From DATFLS01 sp964413425 (GTDB lineage: Bacteria > Fidelibacterota > JAANXI01), in contig CAYPST010000161.1 of assembly GCA_964413425.1 (NCBI GenBank), positions 1 to 6,966 of the forward strand: 6,966 bases of DNA, in the 5' to 3' direction. A model generated the notes under the pieces. That model was not told the DNA's origin and ran no database searches. It was given only the letters and a program-made list of their open reading frames with translations. A program made the translations under genes and the position numbers. The stretch's first letter is position 1; each line of letters opens with the position of its first letter. Shown piece by piece: positions 1-6,910 of this stretch.

Positions 1-15
1 ACATTTTCTTTGTCG

Positions 16-47
16 ATTGAGCGATTTATGGAAATAAATCGCTCAAT
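16..47. repeat. Perfect 14-bp inverted repeat with a 4-base loop, over the end of the M20 gene
   Basis: ATTGAGCGATTTAT (16-29) is followed by GGAA (30-33) and then by its exact reverse complement (34-47). The structure covers the last six codons and the TAA stop (26-28) of the minus-strand M20 gene. On that strand the bases after the stem are CGACAAAGAAAATGT, with no run of T, so it is not a standard Rho-independent terminator for this gene. On the plus strand the stem is followed by TTTGGGTT, a weak T-tract, so it could instead end a convergent gene beyond the left edge. A 3'-end mRNA-stabilising hairpin is another possibility. The structure is certain; the role is inferred. Confidence 0.75.
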
Positions 48-1054
48 TTGGGTTGTAATAATAAGTATTTCGCAATATCCACATACAATTGCACGGCATC
101 TCTGATGGCCTGCTTTGAGATTTTCTCATGATCAGTATGCGCATCATGGATAGAGCCCGGTCCCAGCATCAAGCGCTCGCCCCAATTCGTCAGATATGGC
201 ACATCCGATCCGAATGCCACAATCCCCTGATCATATCCGGAGATGCGCACCATGGTTTGAGGTTCCGATCTGTTGATCACTTTGATTTCACCCTGATCCT
301 CTACGGACTCCTGCACTATTTGCTCAACGTCGGCGGTTGAGGTAGCCACCCGGAACATCAATCCGGCGCTGGCTTTATCCGGGATCACATTATAGCGGTC
401 GCCACCGGAGAGCTTGCTGATATTCAAAGTAGTTTCGCCCAGCTCGGAATCAGAAGGTAATTCAGCCGCCCGTATTCGATCCAGAATATCAAGTAATTTG
501 CTTACAGCAGACTCCCCCAGCTCCGGGTACGCGGAATGAGCCGATTTACCGGTGGTCGTCACTTCCACGATATAAATCCCCTTCTGCCCTACGATGAGTG
601 TGTTCTCCGTCGGTTCCCCGATGATGGTATACTTCACGGATCCAGGTGCGTAATCATTGGCTGCCTTCGCTCCGATACTATCCACTTCTTCCCCAACCGT
701 AAACAGCAATCCAATCCGGGTGTGGCCTTCGTCAACCAGCCGCATTATCGCTTCAATCATTGCCGCCATTACTCCTTTATCATCACAGGAGCCGCGTCCA
801 TAGATATATTCCTCGTCTTCGTCGTACTCCAAATACGGAGCAACCGTATCAAGATGGGCACAGAACACCACCTCCGGTTCGATCCTGTCGTCCGGCAACA
901 CGAAGAGATTCCAACGATTATCCGTTATCTCATGACGATTCACATTCCACCCCACTCCACGCAAAAGCTCCTCCAGGTGCTGAGCAAAGGGCGCTTCCTC
1001 CGGAGTCACAGATGGAATTTTGACAAAATCCCGGGTCAGCTCCACCGCGTTCAT
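26..1054 (-). CDS. M20-family metallo-deacylase/peptidase (ArgE/DapE-like)
   Basis: This is a 342-residue cytoplasmic-type hydrolase with no signal peptide. M20 enzymes use two zinc ions to cleave the amide bond of N-acylated amino acids or small peptides. The full residue set is present: H67 and D69 in AHLDT, bridging D91 in GRGSCDDKG, catalytic base E122 and ligand E123 in VGEE, E147 in GEPT, and H306 in GPGSIHDAHTDHE near the end. The insert lid/dimerisation domain lies at about 155-265 and carries the usual SAHSAYP (H173). It is somewhat shorter than typical DapE or ArgE, closer to LysK-sized members, so the generic family name is safer than any of those. The ATG overlaps the TGA of the upstream aminotransferase gene and has a good ribosome-binding site. 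Active-site assignments follow the family; acetylornithine, succinyl-diaminopimelate or another N-acyl substrate cannot be chosen from sequence alone. Confidence 0.93.
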   Translation of the reverse strand: MNAVELTRDFVKIPSVTPEEAPFAQHLEELLRGVGWNVNRHEITDNRWNLFVLPDDRIEPEVVFCAHLDTVAPYLEYDEDEEYIYGRGSCDDKGVMAAMIEAIMRLVDEGHTRIGLLFTVGEEVDSIGAKAANDYAPGSVKYTIIGEPTENTLIVGQKGIYIVEVTTTGKSAHSAYPELGESAVSKLLDILDRIRAAELPSDSELGETTLNISKLSGGDRYNVIPDKASAGLMFRVATSTADVEQIVQESVEDQGEIKVINRSEPQTMVRISGYDQGIVAFGSDVPYLTNWGERLMLGPGSIHDAHTDHEKISKQAIRDAVQLYVDIAKYLLLQPKLSDLFP

Positions 1055-2196
1055 ACTTTAGCTCCTTCTTCTGCGTATCTCTTCATCCGGCTGATTCCGG
1101 TACGCAGGGTGCGCCCGTTGACTGCGAATGAGAGCCGCAGATAGCCTTCTCCCATGGCACCAAACGCACTGCCGGGAATGGTAATCACATCCTGACGAGC
1201 AGCCAGGTCTCTGGCAATCTGCTCGGAATTAGCCATTTCCAGGAATTCCTCAGGGATCTTGAGCATGAGATACAATGCGCCTTCCGGAGTAACATATTTC
1301 CAGCCCAGCTGTTCCTCGATACACGTGATAAGCGTGTTCCTGCGAGACGAAAACTCCTGCTGCAGGTTCGCCCGAATGCGTTCTGCAAGGTTCCCGTCCT
1401 CCCCATACAGCCGCAGGAGCACTCGCTGGGCAATGGCCGGAGCACATGCGACCATATAGTGGTGAGCAGTATTGATTTGTTTGATAACCGCAGGGGGCCC
1501 GACGATCCATCCCAGGCGCCAGCCAGTCATCGCGAACATCTTGGAAATCCCGTTGAAGACAAGCACCCGATCACTCAATCCCCAGGCGGACGGAGCCGGA
1601 CCGGTATAAGTAAACCTGTTATATACTTCGTCGGATAAAATGTAGAATTCATCGCGTTCAGCCAGTTTGTTGAGTTCAGTTAAGGTCTCCTTCCGGATAA
1701 TCTGTCCGGTCGGATTGTTCGGAGAATTGATCACCACCGCTTTGGTCCGGGGTGTGATCTGGGCTTCGATATCATCTATGGACACATGGAAGTTGTTCTC
1801 AGCAGGAGTGGGATAGAACACGGGAACGCCGCCGGCTATGTGCACCACCGCTTTATACAGCACAAATCCCGGATCAGGGAGCAGCACTTCATCGCCCGGT
1901 GCGAGCAGAGTGAACACGGCGGCGAAAAAGCCCTCGGTGGTCCCGACAGTGAGAGTGACCTGCTCTTTATCACCCGCTGAACCGCAGGTTTCGCCTGCGA
2001 TAATCTCACGCAACTCCGGCAGGCCCGCATAGCCCGTATACCCCAGATCGTCCTCCAGCATAACGCGATTCATCACCTCAACCAATTCCTGCGGAGTCTC
2101 CACCACCGGTTGCCCCAATCCCAGGTTGACCGACTCCGGTCCGGCCATTCCGTGCATTTCCCTGATTTTCGATGGCTGTATATCCGGTAAAACCAT
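1051..2196 (-). CDS. PLP-dependent aminotransferase, fold type I, class I/II
   Basis: This 381-residue soluble enzyme is expected to move an amino group between an amino acid and a 2-oxo acid using pyridoxal phosphate. Numbered from the ATG at 2196, the cofactor lysine is K219 in NGISKMFAMTGWRLGW. N161 in SPNNPTG and D189 and Y192 in SDEVY bind the PLP ring, R227 contacts the phosphate, and R354 in GYLRLSF should bind the substrate carboxylate. The N-terminal GLGQP (26-30) and GYTGYAG segments also fit. The overall pattern is that of the Ibeta-type aspartate/alanine/aromatic aminotransferases; substrate is not decidable. I chose the ATG at 2196 because AAGGGA lies 11 bases upstream. An in-frame TTG at 2217 adds 7 residues but has no ribosome-binding site. 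The gene overlaps the M20 gene by 4 bases, which suggests a shared pathway. Confidence 0.92.
   Translation of the reverse strand: MVLPDIQPSKIREMHGMAGPESVNLGLGQPVVETPQELVEVMNRVMLEDDLGYTGYAGLPELREIIAGETCGSAGDKEQVTLTVGTTEGFFAAVFTLLAPGDEVLLPDPGFVLYKAVVHIAGGVPVFYPTPAENNFHVSIDDIEAQITPRTKAVVINSPNNPTGQIIRKETLTELNKLAERDEFYILSDEVYNRFTYTGPAPSAWGLSDRVLVFNGISKMFAMTGWRLGWIVGPPAVIKQINTAHHYMVACAPAIAQRVLLRLYGEDGNLAERIRANLQQEFSSRRNTLITCIEEQLGWKYVTPEGALYLMLKIPEEFLEMANSEQIARDLAARQDVITIPGSAFGAMGEGYLRLSFAVNGRTLRTGISRMKRYAEEGAKV
1062..1067 (-). promoter_or_regulatory. Ribosome-binding site of the M20 gene, inside the aminotransferase coding end
   Basis: On the minus strand AAGGAG lies 7 bases before the ATG at 1054, within the last codons of the aminotransferase gene. 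With the 4-base ATGA stop/start overlap (1051-1054), this fixes the M20 start and points to translational coupling of the two genes. Confidence 0.75.
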
Positions 2197-2207
2197 ACAA
2201 GTATCAT

Positions 2208-2213
2208 TCCCTT
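2208..2213 (-). promoter_or_regulatory. Likely ribosome-binding site selecting the aminotransferase ATG at 2196
   Basis: AAGGGA on the minus strand sits 11 bases before the ATG at 2196, a long but usable spacing. It lies downstream of the alternative TTG (2217) and so argues for the shorter protein. Confidence 0.5.
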
Positions 2214-2243
2214 TCAATGGCAGTAAATTAGATTATTCGGGAT

Positions 2244-2272
2244 ATTTTATCAAACCCAAATGATCCTGATGA
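2244..2272 (-). promoter_or_regulatory. Weak promoter candidate ahead of the aminotransferase gene
   Basis: The 164-base gap between uvrC and the aminotransferase ATG is the largest inside the gene cluster and is AT-rich near its downstream end. On the minus strand TAAAAT (2244-2249) matches five of six -10 bases, but the -35 position 17 bases upstream is TCATCA (2267-2272), only three of six. No hairpin followed by a T-tract is visible after the uvrC stop. A separate promoter is plausible from the gap size, but this exact site is uncertain. Confidence 0.25.
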
Positions 2273-2360
2273 TATATCGGGAATAAGAGTTGATAGGCTC
2301 TCAGAGAATTCAGAAGCGTATCAGAAATGTCTTTTTCCTGTAAAACGAGAGGAGAAAGAA

Positions 2361-4217
2361 TCAGGAGTCCTGATGAACGATTTCTTCACCGGTCAGCTGC
2401 TGTTTGATGGTAATCGCCAGACTCTCTGAGACACCCTTGACTTCCGCTATTTCCTGGACGGTGGCTTGCTTTAACTTATTCACGCTGCCGAACCGCTGCA
2501 TCAGACGCTGCTTGCGAATCTTGCCGACTCCTTCAATCTCATCCAACCCGGATACCACCATTGATTTTCCCCGGAGCTTGCGATGGTAGGTGACCGCGAA
2601 TCGATGCGCTTCGTCCCGAATTCGCTGCAGCAGTATCAATCCCGGTGAACTCTTGGCAATAAAGATGGGATCCGACTGCTGGGGAATATAGACCTCTTCC
2701 AGTCGCTTGGCCAGTCCGATGATGGTCACCGGCGGCATATCGAGGTCATTCAGCATTTCCACGGCTGCATTCAATTGTCCCTTGCCGCCATCGATTAATA
2801 TAAGATCCGGCACCGGGAACTGCTCTTCCAACACCCGCCGGTATCGACGCTGGACCACCTCACGCATGCCGGCAAAATCATCACTGCCTTCCACTGTCCG
2901 GATCTTGAACCGGCGGTACTCGTTCTTTCGCGGCTGTCCGTCCACAAAACTCACCATCGATGCAACCATACTGGTGCCGCCGATGTGCGAAATATCGAAG
3001 GCTTCTATCCGCCGGGGCGGGGCCTCCATCTGCAGTTCTTCCTGAAGTGTCGCCACAGTCTTCGGGATGAAATCCGCACGCTTCTTTTTCTGAACCTGCA
3101 GTTCACCCAGCAGCAGTTGCGCGTTCTTCTCCGCCAGCCGCTGGAGTTTCTTTTTCTCGCCAATCTTTGGCTGTTTGAAATAAACCTTCCGAGCCGAGCG
3201 GGAGGTTAACCAGTCTTCCAGTGTTTCTTTGTTCTCCGGAAGAACGGGTAACAAAAGCTCCCTGGGGACAAAATCTACCTTCATATAGTACTGTTTGACA
3301 AACTCTTCCAGGATAGCGGACTCTGCTTTCTCTTCCACCCCGGTCAGGTAAAAGTGCTCCCGTCCGATGATCTTGCCATTGCGCAGCCTGAGCACCACCA
3401 CAGCACAGTCGTCCCGTTCCGATGCCATGGCCAGGACGTCCCGGTCTTCAAAATCTCCGATTTCTACGCGCTGCTTGCTGGCATAATTCTTCACGGACTG
3501 CATTTGATCCCGGAACCGGGCGGCGTCTTCATACTTGAAATTCTCGGCAGCCTCTTCCATTCTTTCGGAGAGATATTCCACCACCTCGTCAGTCCGGCCA
3601 TTCAGAAAATCGATAACTCTCTCGATCATGTGGTCGTAGTGATCTTTGCTGACCAGTCCTTCGCACGGTCCCTCGCACTTCTTGATATGATAATCCAGGC
3701 AGACCCGGAACTTCTCCTGATCTATGGCCTCCCGGTCGATATGGTAGCGGCAGCTTCTGATAGGAAAGACCTTTTTCATCACTCGCATGGAAGACCGGAG
3801 GGAGGAGACGTCGGTATATGGGCCGAAATATTTCGACCCATCCTTGATGATTTTCCGGGTGATAAAAACCCGCGGGTAGGGTTCATTGGTGATGCGTACG
3901 TAAGGATAGGATTTATCATCTTTCAGCCGGACATTGTAGCGGGGGCGATATTCCTTCACCAGATTCGCTTCCAGCAACAGCGACTCGACCTCGGAGTCGG
4001 TCATAAAGTATTCGATATCTCGCACCTGATTCATCATTGTTCTGGTGCGCTGGCTTAAATGGGCTTCGTTGCCGCGGAAATACGAACGGACCCGATTCCG
4101 CAGTACTTTGGCCTTTCCGATATAGAGGATATCGTCCTTACTATCCTTGAACATATACACCCCCGGGGAATTGGGGGCGTTTTCCAGTAAGTCTTCGACA
4201 TATTCGGGATTATTCAT
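2361..4217 (-). CDS. uvrC: UvrABC excinuclease subunit C
   Basis: UvrC makes both incisions around a DNA lesion after UvrA and UvrB have located it (nucleotide excision repair, cytoplasm). Numbered from the ATG at 4217, this is a complete 618-residue member. The GIY-YIG nuclease for the 3' cut is at about 15-95 (GVY 19-21, YIG 32-34, metal ligand E83, N95). A four-cysteine set follows (C156, C173, C181, C185), matching the iron-sulphur cluster site reported for UvrC. The UVR domain that contacts UvrB is at about 215-245. The RNase H-like nuclease for the 5' cut has D408, D476 and H538. Paired helix-hairpin-helix motifs end the protein (about 553-613). GTG (4223), ATG (4220) and ATG (4217) are all possible starts and none has a ribosome-binding site. 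The gene starts about 60 bases after cydB, so read-through from cydAB is possible. Confidence 0.97.
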   Translation of the reverse strand: MNNPEYVEDLLENAPNSPGVYMFKDSKDDILYIGKAKVLRNRVRSYFRGNEAHLSQRTRTMMNQVRDIEYFMTDSEVESLLLEANLVKEYRPRYNVRLKDDKSYPYVRITNEPYPRVFITRKIIKDGSKYFGPYTDVSSLRSSMRVMKKVFPIRSCRYHIDREAIDQEKFRVCLDYHIKKCEGPCEGLVSKDHYDHMIERVIDFLNGRTDEVVEYLSERMEEAAENFKYEDAARFRDQMQSVKNYASKQRVEIGDFEDRDVLAMASERDDCAVVVLRLRNGKIIGREHFYLTGVEEKAESAILEEFVKQYYMKVDFVPRELLLPVLPENKETLEDWLTSRSARKVYFKQPKIGEKKKLQRLAEKNAQLLLGELQVQKKKRADFIPKTVATLQEELQMEAPPRRIEAFDISHIGGTSMVASMVSFVDGQPRKNEYRRFKIRTVEGSDDFAGMREVVQRRYRRVLEEQFPVPDLILIDGGKGQLNAAVEMLNDLDMPPVTIIGLAKRLEEVYIPQQSDPIFIAKSSPGLILLQRIRDEAHRFAVTYHRKLRGKSMVVSGLDEIEGVGKIRKQRLMQRFGSVNKLKQATVQEIAEVKGVSESLAITIKQQLTGEEIVHQDS

Positions 4218-4223
4218 CATCAC

Positions 4224-4252
4224 AGTATATTATTAATGATCGGTGGTGTTTG
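4224..4252 (-). promoter_or_regulatory. Promoter candidate directly against the uvrC start
   Basis: On the minus strand TATACT (4224-4229) matches five of six -10 bases and abuts the GTG at 4223. A weak -35, CAAACA (4247-4252, three of six), is 17 bases upstream. Counting the last base of the -10 as position -7 puts +1 at 4217, the A of the third candidate start codon, so the transcript would be leaderless. This geometry, and the lack of a ribosome-binding site, are seen directly; promoter activity is inferred. Confidence 0.35.
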
Positions 4253-4276
4253 TTCCTTGCCCTGAACCGGCACACC

Positions 4277-5293
4277 TCAATAGCTGTGCTCCGTGAGCTC
4301 GACTTTCCCCCGGAAGATATAATAAATACTGGAGGTGTAGGCGATAACCAGCGGCATTCCGATGGCAGCGATTGTGAGCATAATGCGCAATGTTCTGGGT
4401 GAAGAGGCGGCATTATAGATGGTCAAACTATGGGCCGGGTACGGCGCAGAGTACACCATATTCGGAAAAATGCCCACCCCGAACAACGCTAGGAGTGAGA
4501 TCACCGCCACACACGATGAAAGGAAGGCCCGGAAATCCCGGTTATAATAATATTCCCGGGGCACATTGGCAATCGCCAGCACAGTGATCAACGGAACCAC
4601 AAATAATACAGGATGTGCCTCGATGAGGGTTGCCATATGCGGGACATACAACAGGGTATACATGGTGGTGATGACGTACATAAGGATAAAGAAAATCATG
4701 GTATTTTTCACCCACCGGCGCAGCTTATCGTGGAGCTCCCCGGTGGTTTTTAAGACGCCATAGATGGAACCATGCATTGCAAAGAGTGCTACCGTGGTAA
4801 TGCCGGTCAATATGGTATACGGTTTGATCAGGTCGACAAACGTGCCGCTGAATACGTGGCGGGAATCCAGGGGAATCCCGTGGGCGATATTCCCCATGGC
4901 GACGCCCAATAAAAATGCTGCCAGCACGCTCCCGAAAGCAAATCCCACATCCCACAGAGTTCGCCACCACTGCGTGGGTTGTTTACTGCGAAACTCGATG
5001 GCCACTGCCCGAAAAATCAGAGCCAGTAAAAACAGCATGAAGGCGATATAGAATCCCGAAAATACCGTAGCGTAGGCTTCCGGGAATGCGGCAAACAAAG
5101 CGCCTCCCCCGGTGACCAGCCAGACTTCGTTCCCGTCCCACACCGGTCCGATGGCATTAATCATCAGCCGCCGCTCCTCATCGGTGTGAGTAAACAAATG
5201 CAGCGCTCCGATTCCCAGATCAAACCCGTCCAGGACAGCATATCCTGTGAAGAGAGCTCCGACTAAAACAAACCAAATCGTATTGAGATCCAT
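4277..5293 (-). CDS. cydB: Cytochrome bd quinol oxidase subunit II
   Basis: CydB is the haem-free membrane partner of CydA in the bd-type terminal oxidase, which oxidises quinol and reduces oxygen to water. The 338-residue protein is almost wholly hydrophobic, with about eight or nine membrane helices. It shows the family signatures GYAVLDGFDLGIG (18-30), GPVWDGNEVWLV (49-60) with the conserved acidic and tryptophan residues, and near the end FPNMVYSAPYPAHSLTIYN (276-294) followed by ASSPRTLRIML. Length is normal for the family. It starts 9 bases after the cydA stop with a clear ribosome-binding site, so the two subunits are made from one message. No CydX-like micropeptide gene fits in the short gap before uvrC. 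Confidence 0.97.
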   Translation of the reverse strand: MDLNTIWFVLVGALFTGYAVLDGFDLGIGALHLFTHTDEERRLMINAIGPVWDGNEVWLVTGGGALFAAFPEAYATVFSGFYIAFMLFLLALIFRAVAIEFRSKQPTQWWRTLWDVGFAFGSVLAAFLLGVAMGNIAHGIPLDSRHVFSGTFVDLIKPYTILTGITTVALFAMHGSIYGVLKTTGELHDKLRRWVKNTMIFFILMYVITTMYTLLYVPHMATLIEAHPVLFVVPLITVLAIANVPREYYYNRDFRAFLSSCVAVISLLALFGVGIFPNMVYSAPYPAHSLTIYNAASSPRTLRIMLTIAAIGMPLVIAYTSSIYYIFRGKVELTEHSY

Positions 5294-5298
5294 GGGTA

Positions 5299-5304
5299 TC
5301 CCTT
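5299..5304 (-). promoter_or_regulatory. cydB ribosome-binding site merged with the cydA stop codon
   Basis: On the minus strand TAAGGGA (5299-5305) contains both the cydA stop TAA (5303-5305) and the AAGGGA ribosome-binding site, 5 bases before the cydB ATG at 5293. This suits reinitiation by ribosomes finishing cydA. Confidence 0.7.
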
Positions 5305-6658
5305 ATGCTCTGTGACCAGTTACCAGCGGTTCTTCTTCAACGCCTTCCGGGCCTTTCTGAATTTTCCCATTGAGCAAATAGATGAATAACACAAACAGTA
5401 AAATATAAATAATACCGAACATGATAATGGAACCCAGCACCATATTTCCGGTGACGGCTTCCGAGAGTCCCTCCGCTGTCCGCAGAAGGTTATACACAAT
5501 CCAGGGCTGCCGTCCGACTTCTGCCGCAATCCACCCCACCTGATTGGCAATCTGGGGCCCCAGAACCGTGAATACAAAAATCCACAGCAGCCACCTGTTC
5601 CGGAAAAGGGATCCACGCGCCCAGAAGTATATTCCGAATGCACTCAGCAGAATCAGCACCATCCCGATGGCGACCATAAGATGATAGCTCTGGAACACAA
5701 TATTCACCGGTGGCCGGTCCTCGGGTTCGAAAGCCCGCAGCCCGGTAATCGGAGTGTCCGGATCGCCGGTGATAAGCCAGCTCAGCATCCCGGGGATTTT
5801 GACTCCGAACCGCACTTGCTGCTGCTGATCGTTCACCCAACCGAACAAATACATAGGCGCGGGCGCTTCCTCTTCATAGTGCCCTTCCATGGCAGCCATT
5901 TTAGCCGGCTGATGTTCGCTCACCCCGACCGCACTGGAATGCCCGGTGACCAGCTGGAGGACCGAGGCGATCATCGCTACGATTAGTGCAATTTTAATGG
6001 AGTTTCTGGCAAATTCGGTATACTTGTTTCTGATGAGATAATAGGCGCTCACACTGATTACCAGCCAGGCCCCTGCCTGCCAGCATCCCATGAGCACATG
6101 AGACAACCGGTCCATGGAGGAAGGATTAAATACCATGCCCCAGAAGCTGAGAATCTCCGCCCGGGCATTCACGTCGTTTCCCACGATGTGAAATCCGGCC
6201 GGTGTTTGCTGCCAGGAGTTGGCCACCACAATCCAGACGGCGCTGAAATGGGCGCCGAATGCCACCAGAACTGTGGCGACAAAATGCATTGTTTTGCTCA
6301 CCTTATCCCAGCCAAACAAAAGAATAGCCAGAAATCCAGATTCCAGGAAAAAGGCAAACACTCCTTCGGCGGCCAGGGCACTGCCGAATACATCCCCCAC
6401 ATATCTGGAGTACACCGCCCAGTTGGTACCGAATTCGAACTCCATCACAATCCCCGTCGCCACGCCGATGGCAAACGTCAACCCGAAGATTTTCACCCAG
6501 AACCGGGTCATCTGATGGTATAACTCGTCATTGGTCTTCAGATACATGCCCTCCATTATCACCAGGATAACGCCAAGCCCGATACTGAGGGTGGGGAAGA
6601 TGTAGTGAAAGCCGACGGTGAAGGCAAACTGCAGACGAGAGAGAAATAAAACGTCCAT
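5303..6658 (-). CDS. cydA: Cytochrome bd quinol oxidase subunit I, short Q-loop type
   Basis: CydA carries the three haems and the quinol site of the bd oxidase, a high-affinity terminal oxidase that pumps no protons. The 451-residue protein has about nine membrane helices. By alignment to E. coli CydA (from memory), H18 in FTVGFHYIFP is the first-helix haem ligand, H187 and M328 are the haem b558 ligands, E380 in the AEVGRQPW motif (GRQPW 382-386) matches the haem ligand E445, and E98 and E106 match the proton-path glutamates. K253 and E258 in PAKMAAME match the quinol-site K252 and E257. The protein is some 70 residues shorter than E. coli CydA, mostly in the Q-loop (about 242-315), placing it in the short-loop group. 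The position of E. coli R391, before the haem methionine, is H326 here. The ATG has only a weak GGA ribosome-binding site. Confidence 0.97.
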   Translation of the reverse strand: MDVLFLSRLQFAFTVGFHYIFPTLSIGLGVILVIMEGMYLKTNDELYHQMTRFWVKIFGLTFAIGVATGIVMEFEFGTNWAVYSRYVGDVFGSALAAEGVFAFFLESGFLAILLFGWDKVSKTMHFVATVLVAFGAHFSAVWIVVANSWQQTPAGFHIVGNDVNARAEILSFWGMVFNPSSMDRLSHVLMGCWQAGAWLVISVSAYYLIRNKYTEFARNSIKIALIVAMIASVLQLVTGHSSAVGVSEHQPAKMAAMEGHYEEEAPAPMYLFGWVNDQQQQVRFGVKIPGMLSWLITGDPDTPITGLRAFEPEDRPPVNIVFQSYHLMVAIGMVLILLSAFGIYFWARGSLFRNRWLLWIFVFTVLGPQIANQVGWIAAEVGRQPWIVYNLLRTAEGLSEAVTGNMVLGSIIMFGIIYILLFVLFIYLLNGKIQKGPEGVEEEPLVTGHRA

Positions 6659-6675
6659 CGGGTTCCGCTCTGCTC

Positions 6676-6694
6676 TTTACATGATTGACGTAAA
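6676..6694. promoter_or_regulatory. TTTAC-N9-GTAAA inverted repeat in the cydA leader, possible operator
   Basis: The plus strand reads TTTACATGATTGACGTAAA, with perfect 5-base arms around a 9-base centre. It lies between the cydA promoter candidate and the start codon, at roughly +4 to +22 of the predicted transcript. Bacterial repressors often bind such sites, and cyd operons are commonly oxygen- or redox-controlled. I do not recognise the motif as a standard FNR, ArcA or Rex box. Confidence 0.3.
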
Positions 6695-6704
6695 TTCCGC
6701 AATA

Positions 6705-6732
6705 ATTAAACAAATTGTCGTCTGATTCGCAA
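6705..6732 (-). promoter_or_regulatory. Likely sigma70-type promoter of cydAB
   Basis: On the minus strand TTGCGA (6727-6732, four of six -35 bases) is followed after 16 bases by TTTAAT (6705-6710, five of six -10 bases). Transcription would start near 6698, giving a leader of about 40 bases before the cydA ATG. It is the best promoter match I found in the window; it has not been tested. Confidence 0.45.
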
Positions 6733-6910
6733 GGCAATACTCTTTTCCGGTGAGGAAACTTATGAAGGTTCCGCGTGGCATCTGCGGCACCTCCGGGGAT
6801 TGGTGTACGGCAAACTTCTGAGGGTTGGTACGCAGCGCTCCGCCGGAGCGTACTATTTGATCGAACAGACAGGTTCTTTACAAACAGTGTGGGTGTTTAG
6901 AAAACAGTAA
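6710..6910 (+). other. Plus-strand open frame without a start codon, possible gene remnant
   Basis: From just after a TAA at 6707-6709 to a TAA at 6908-6910 the plus strand is open for 66 codons. The later part (from 6749) reads like ordinary protein, including GEETYEGSAWHLRHLRGL and, further on, GAYYLIEQTGSLQTVWVFRK. There is no ATG in frame; the in-frame TTG (6800) and GTG (6803) have no properly spaced ribosome-binding site. The frame overlaps the cydA promoter candidate and runs opposite to every gene here. I do not recognise the protein. It may be a decayed 3' fragment, or a chance opening, which is not rare at this length and base composition. Confidence 0.2.
6828..6853. repeat. GC-rich inverted repeat with two alternative pairings
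   Basis: CGCTCC (6836-6841) pairs with GGAGCG (6845-6850) around a 3-base loop. Alternatively GTACGC (6828-6833) pairs with GCGTAC (6848-6853), sharing the same right side. Neither strand has a T-tract after it, so it is not a typical terminator. It lies about 170 bases before cydA, upstream of the promoter candidate. Confidence 0.5.

Noticed and set aside
536..1144. 202-codon plus-strand open frame opposite the M20 and aminotransferase genes
   Set aside because: It is antisense to two intact conserved genes across their junction and its translation has no family resemblance.
3354..4058. 234-codon plus-strand open frame opposite uvrC
   Set aside because: It lies wholly antisense to conserved uvrC coding sequence, shows no recognisable domain, and is explained by the codon bias of uvrC.
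4159..4180. GC-rich near-palindrome CCCCCGGGG and neighbouring GGGGGC
   Set aside because: It lies inside the conserved PNSPGVYMF codons of uvrC and is explained by coding.
4224..4276. Possible terminator or cydX gene between cydB and uvrC
   Set aside because: The only pairing is GGTGT with ACACC across a 23-base loop with no T-tract, and the gap is too short for a CydX-like gene.
6098..6523. 141-codon plus-strand open frame opposite cydA
   Set aside because: It is fully antisense to the conserved membrane-helix coding part of cydA and reads as low-information sequence.
6762..6821. 19-codon plus-strand peptide with ATG after GAGGA
   Set aside because: The ribosome-binding site is good, but a 19-residue peptide without conservation data or a downstream partner gene cannot be supported. 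It could be re-examined if relatives keep it.
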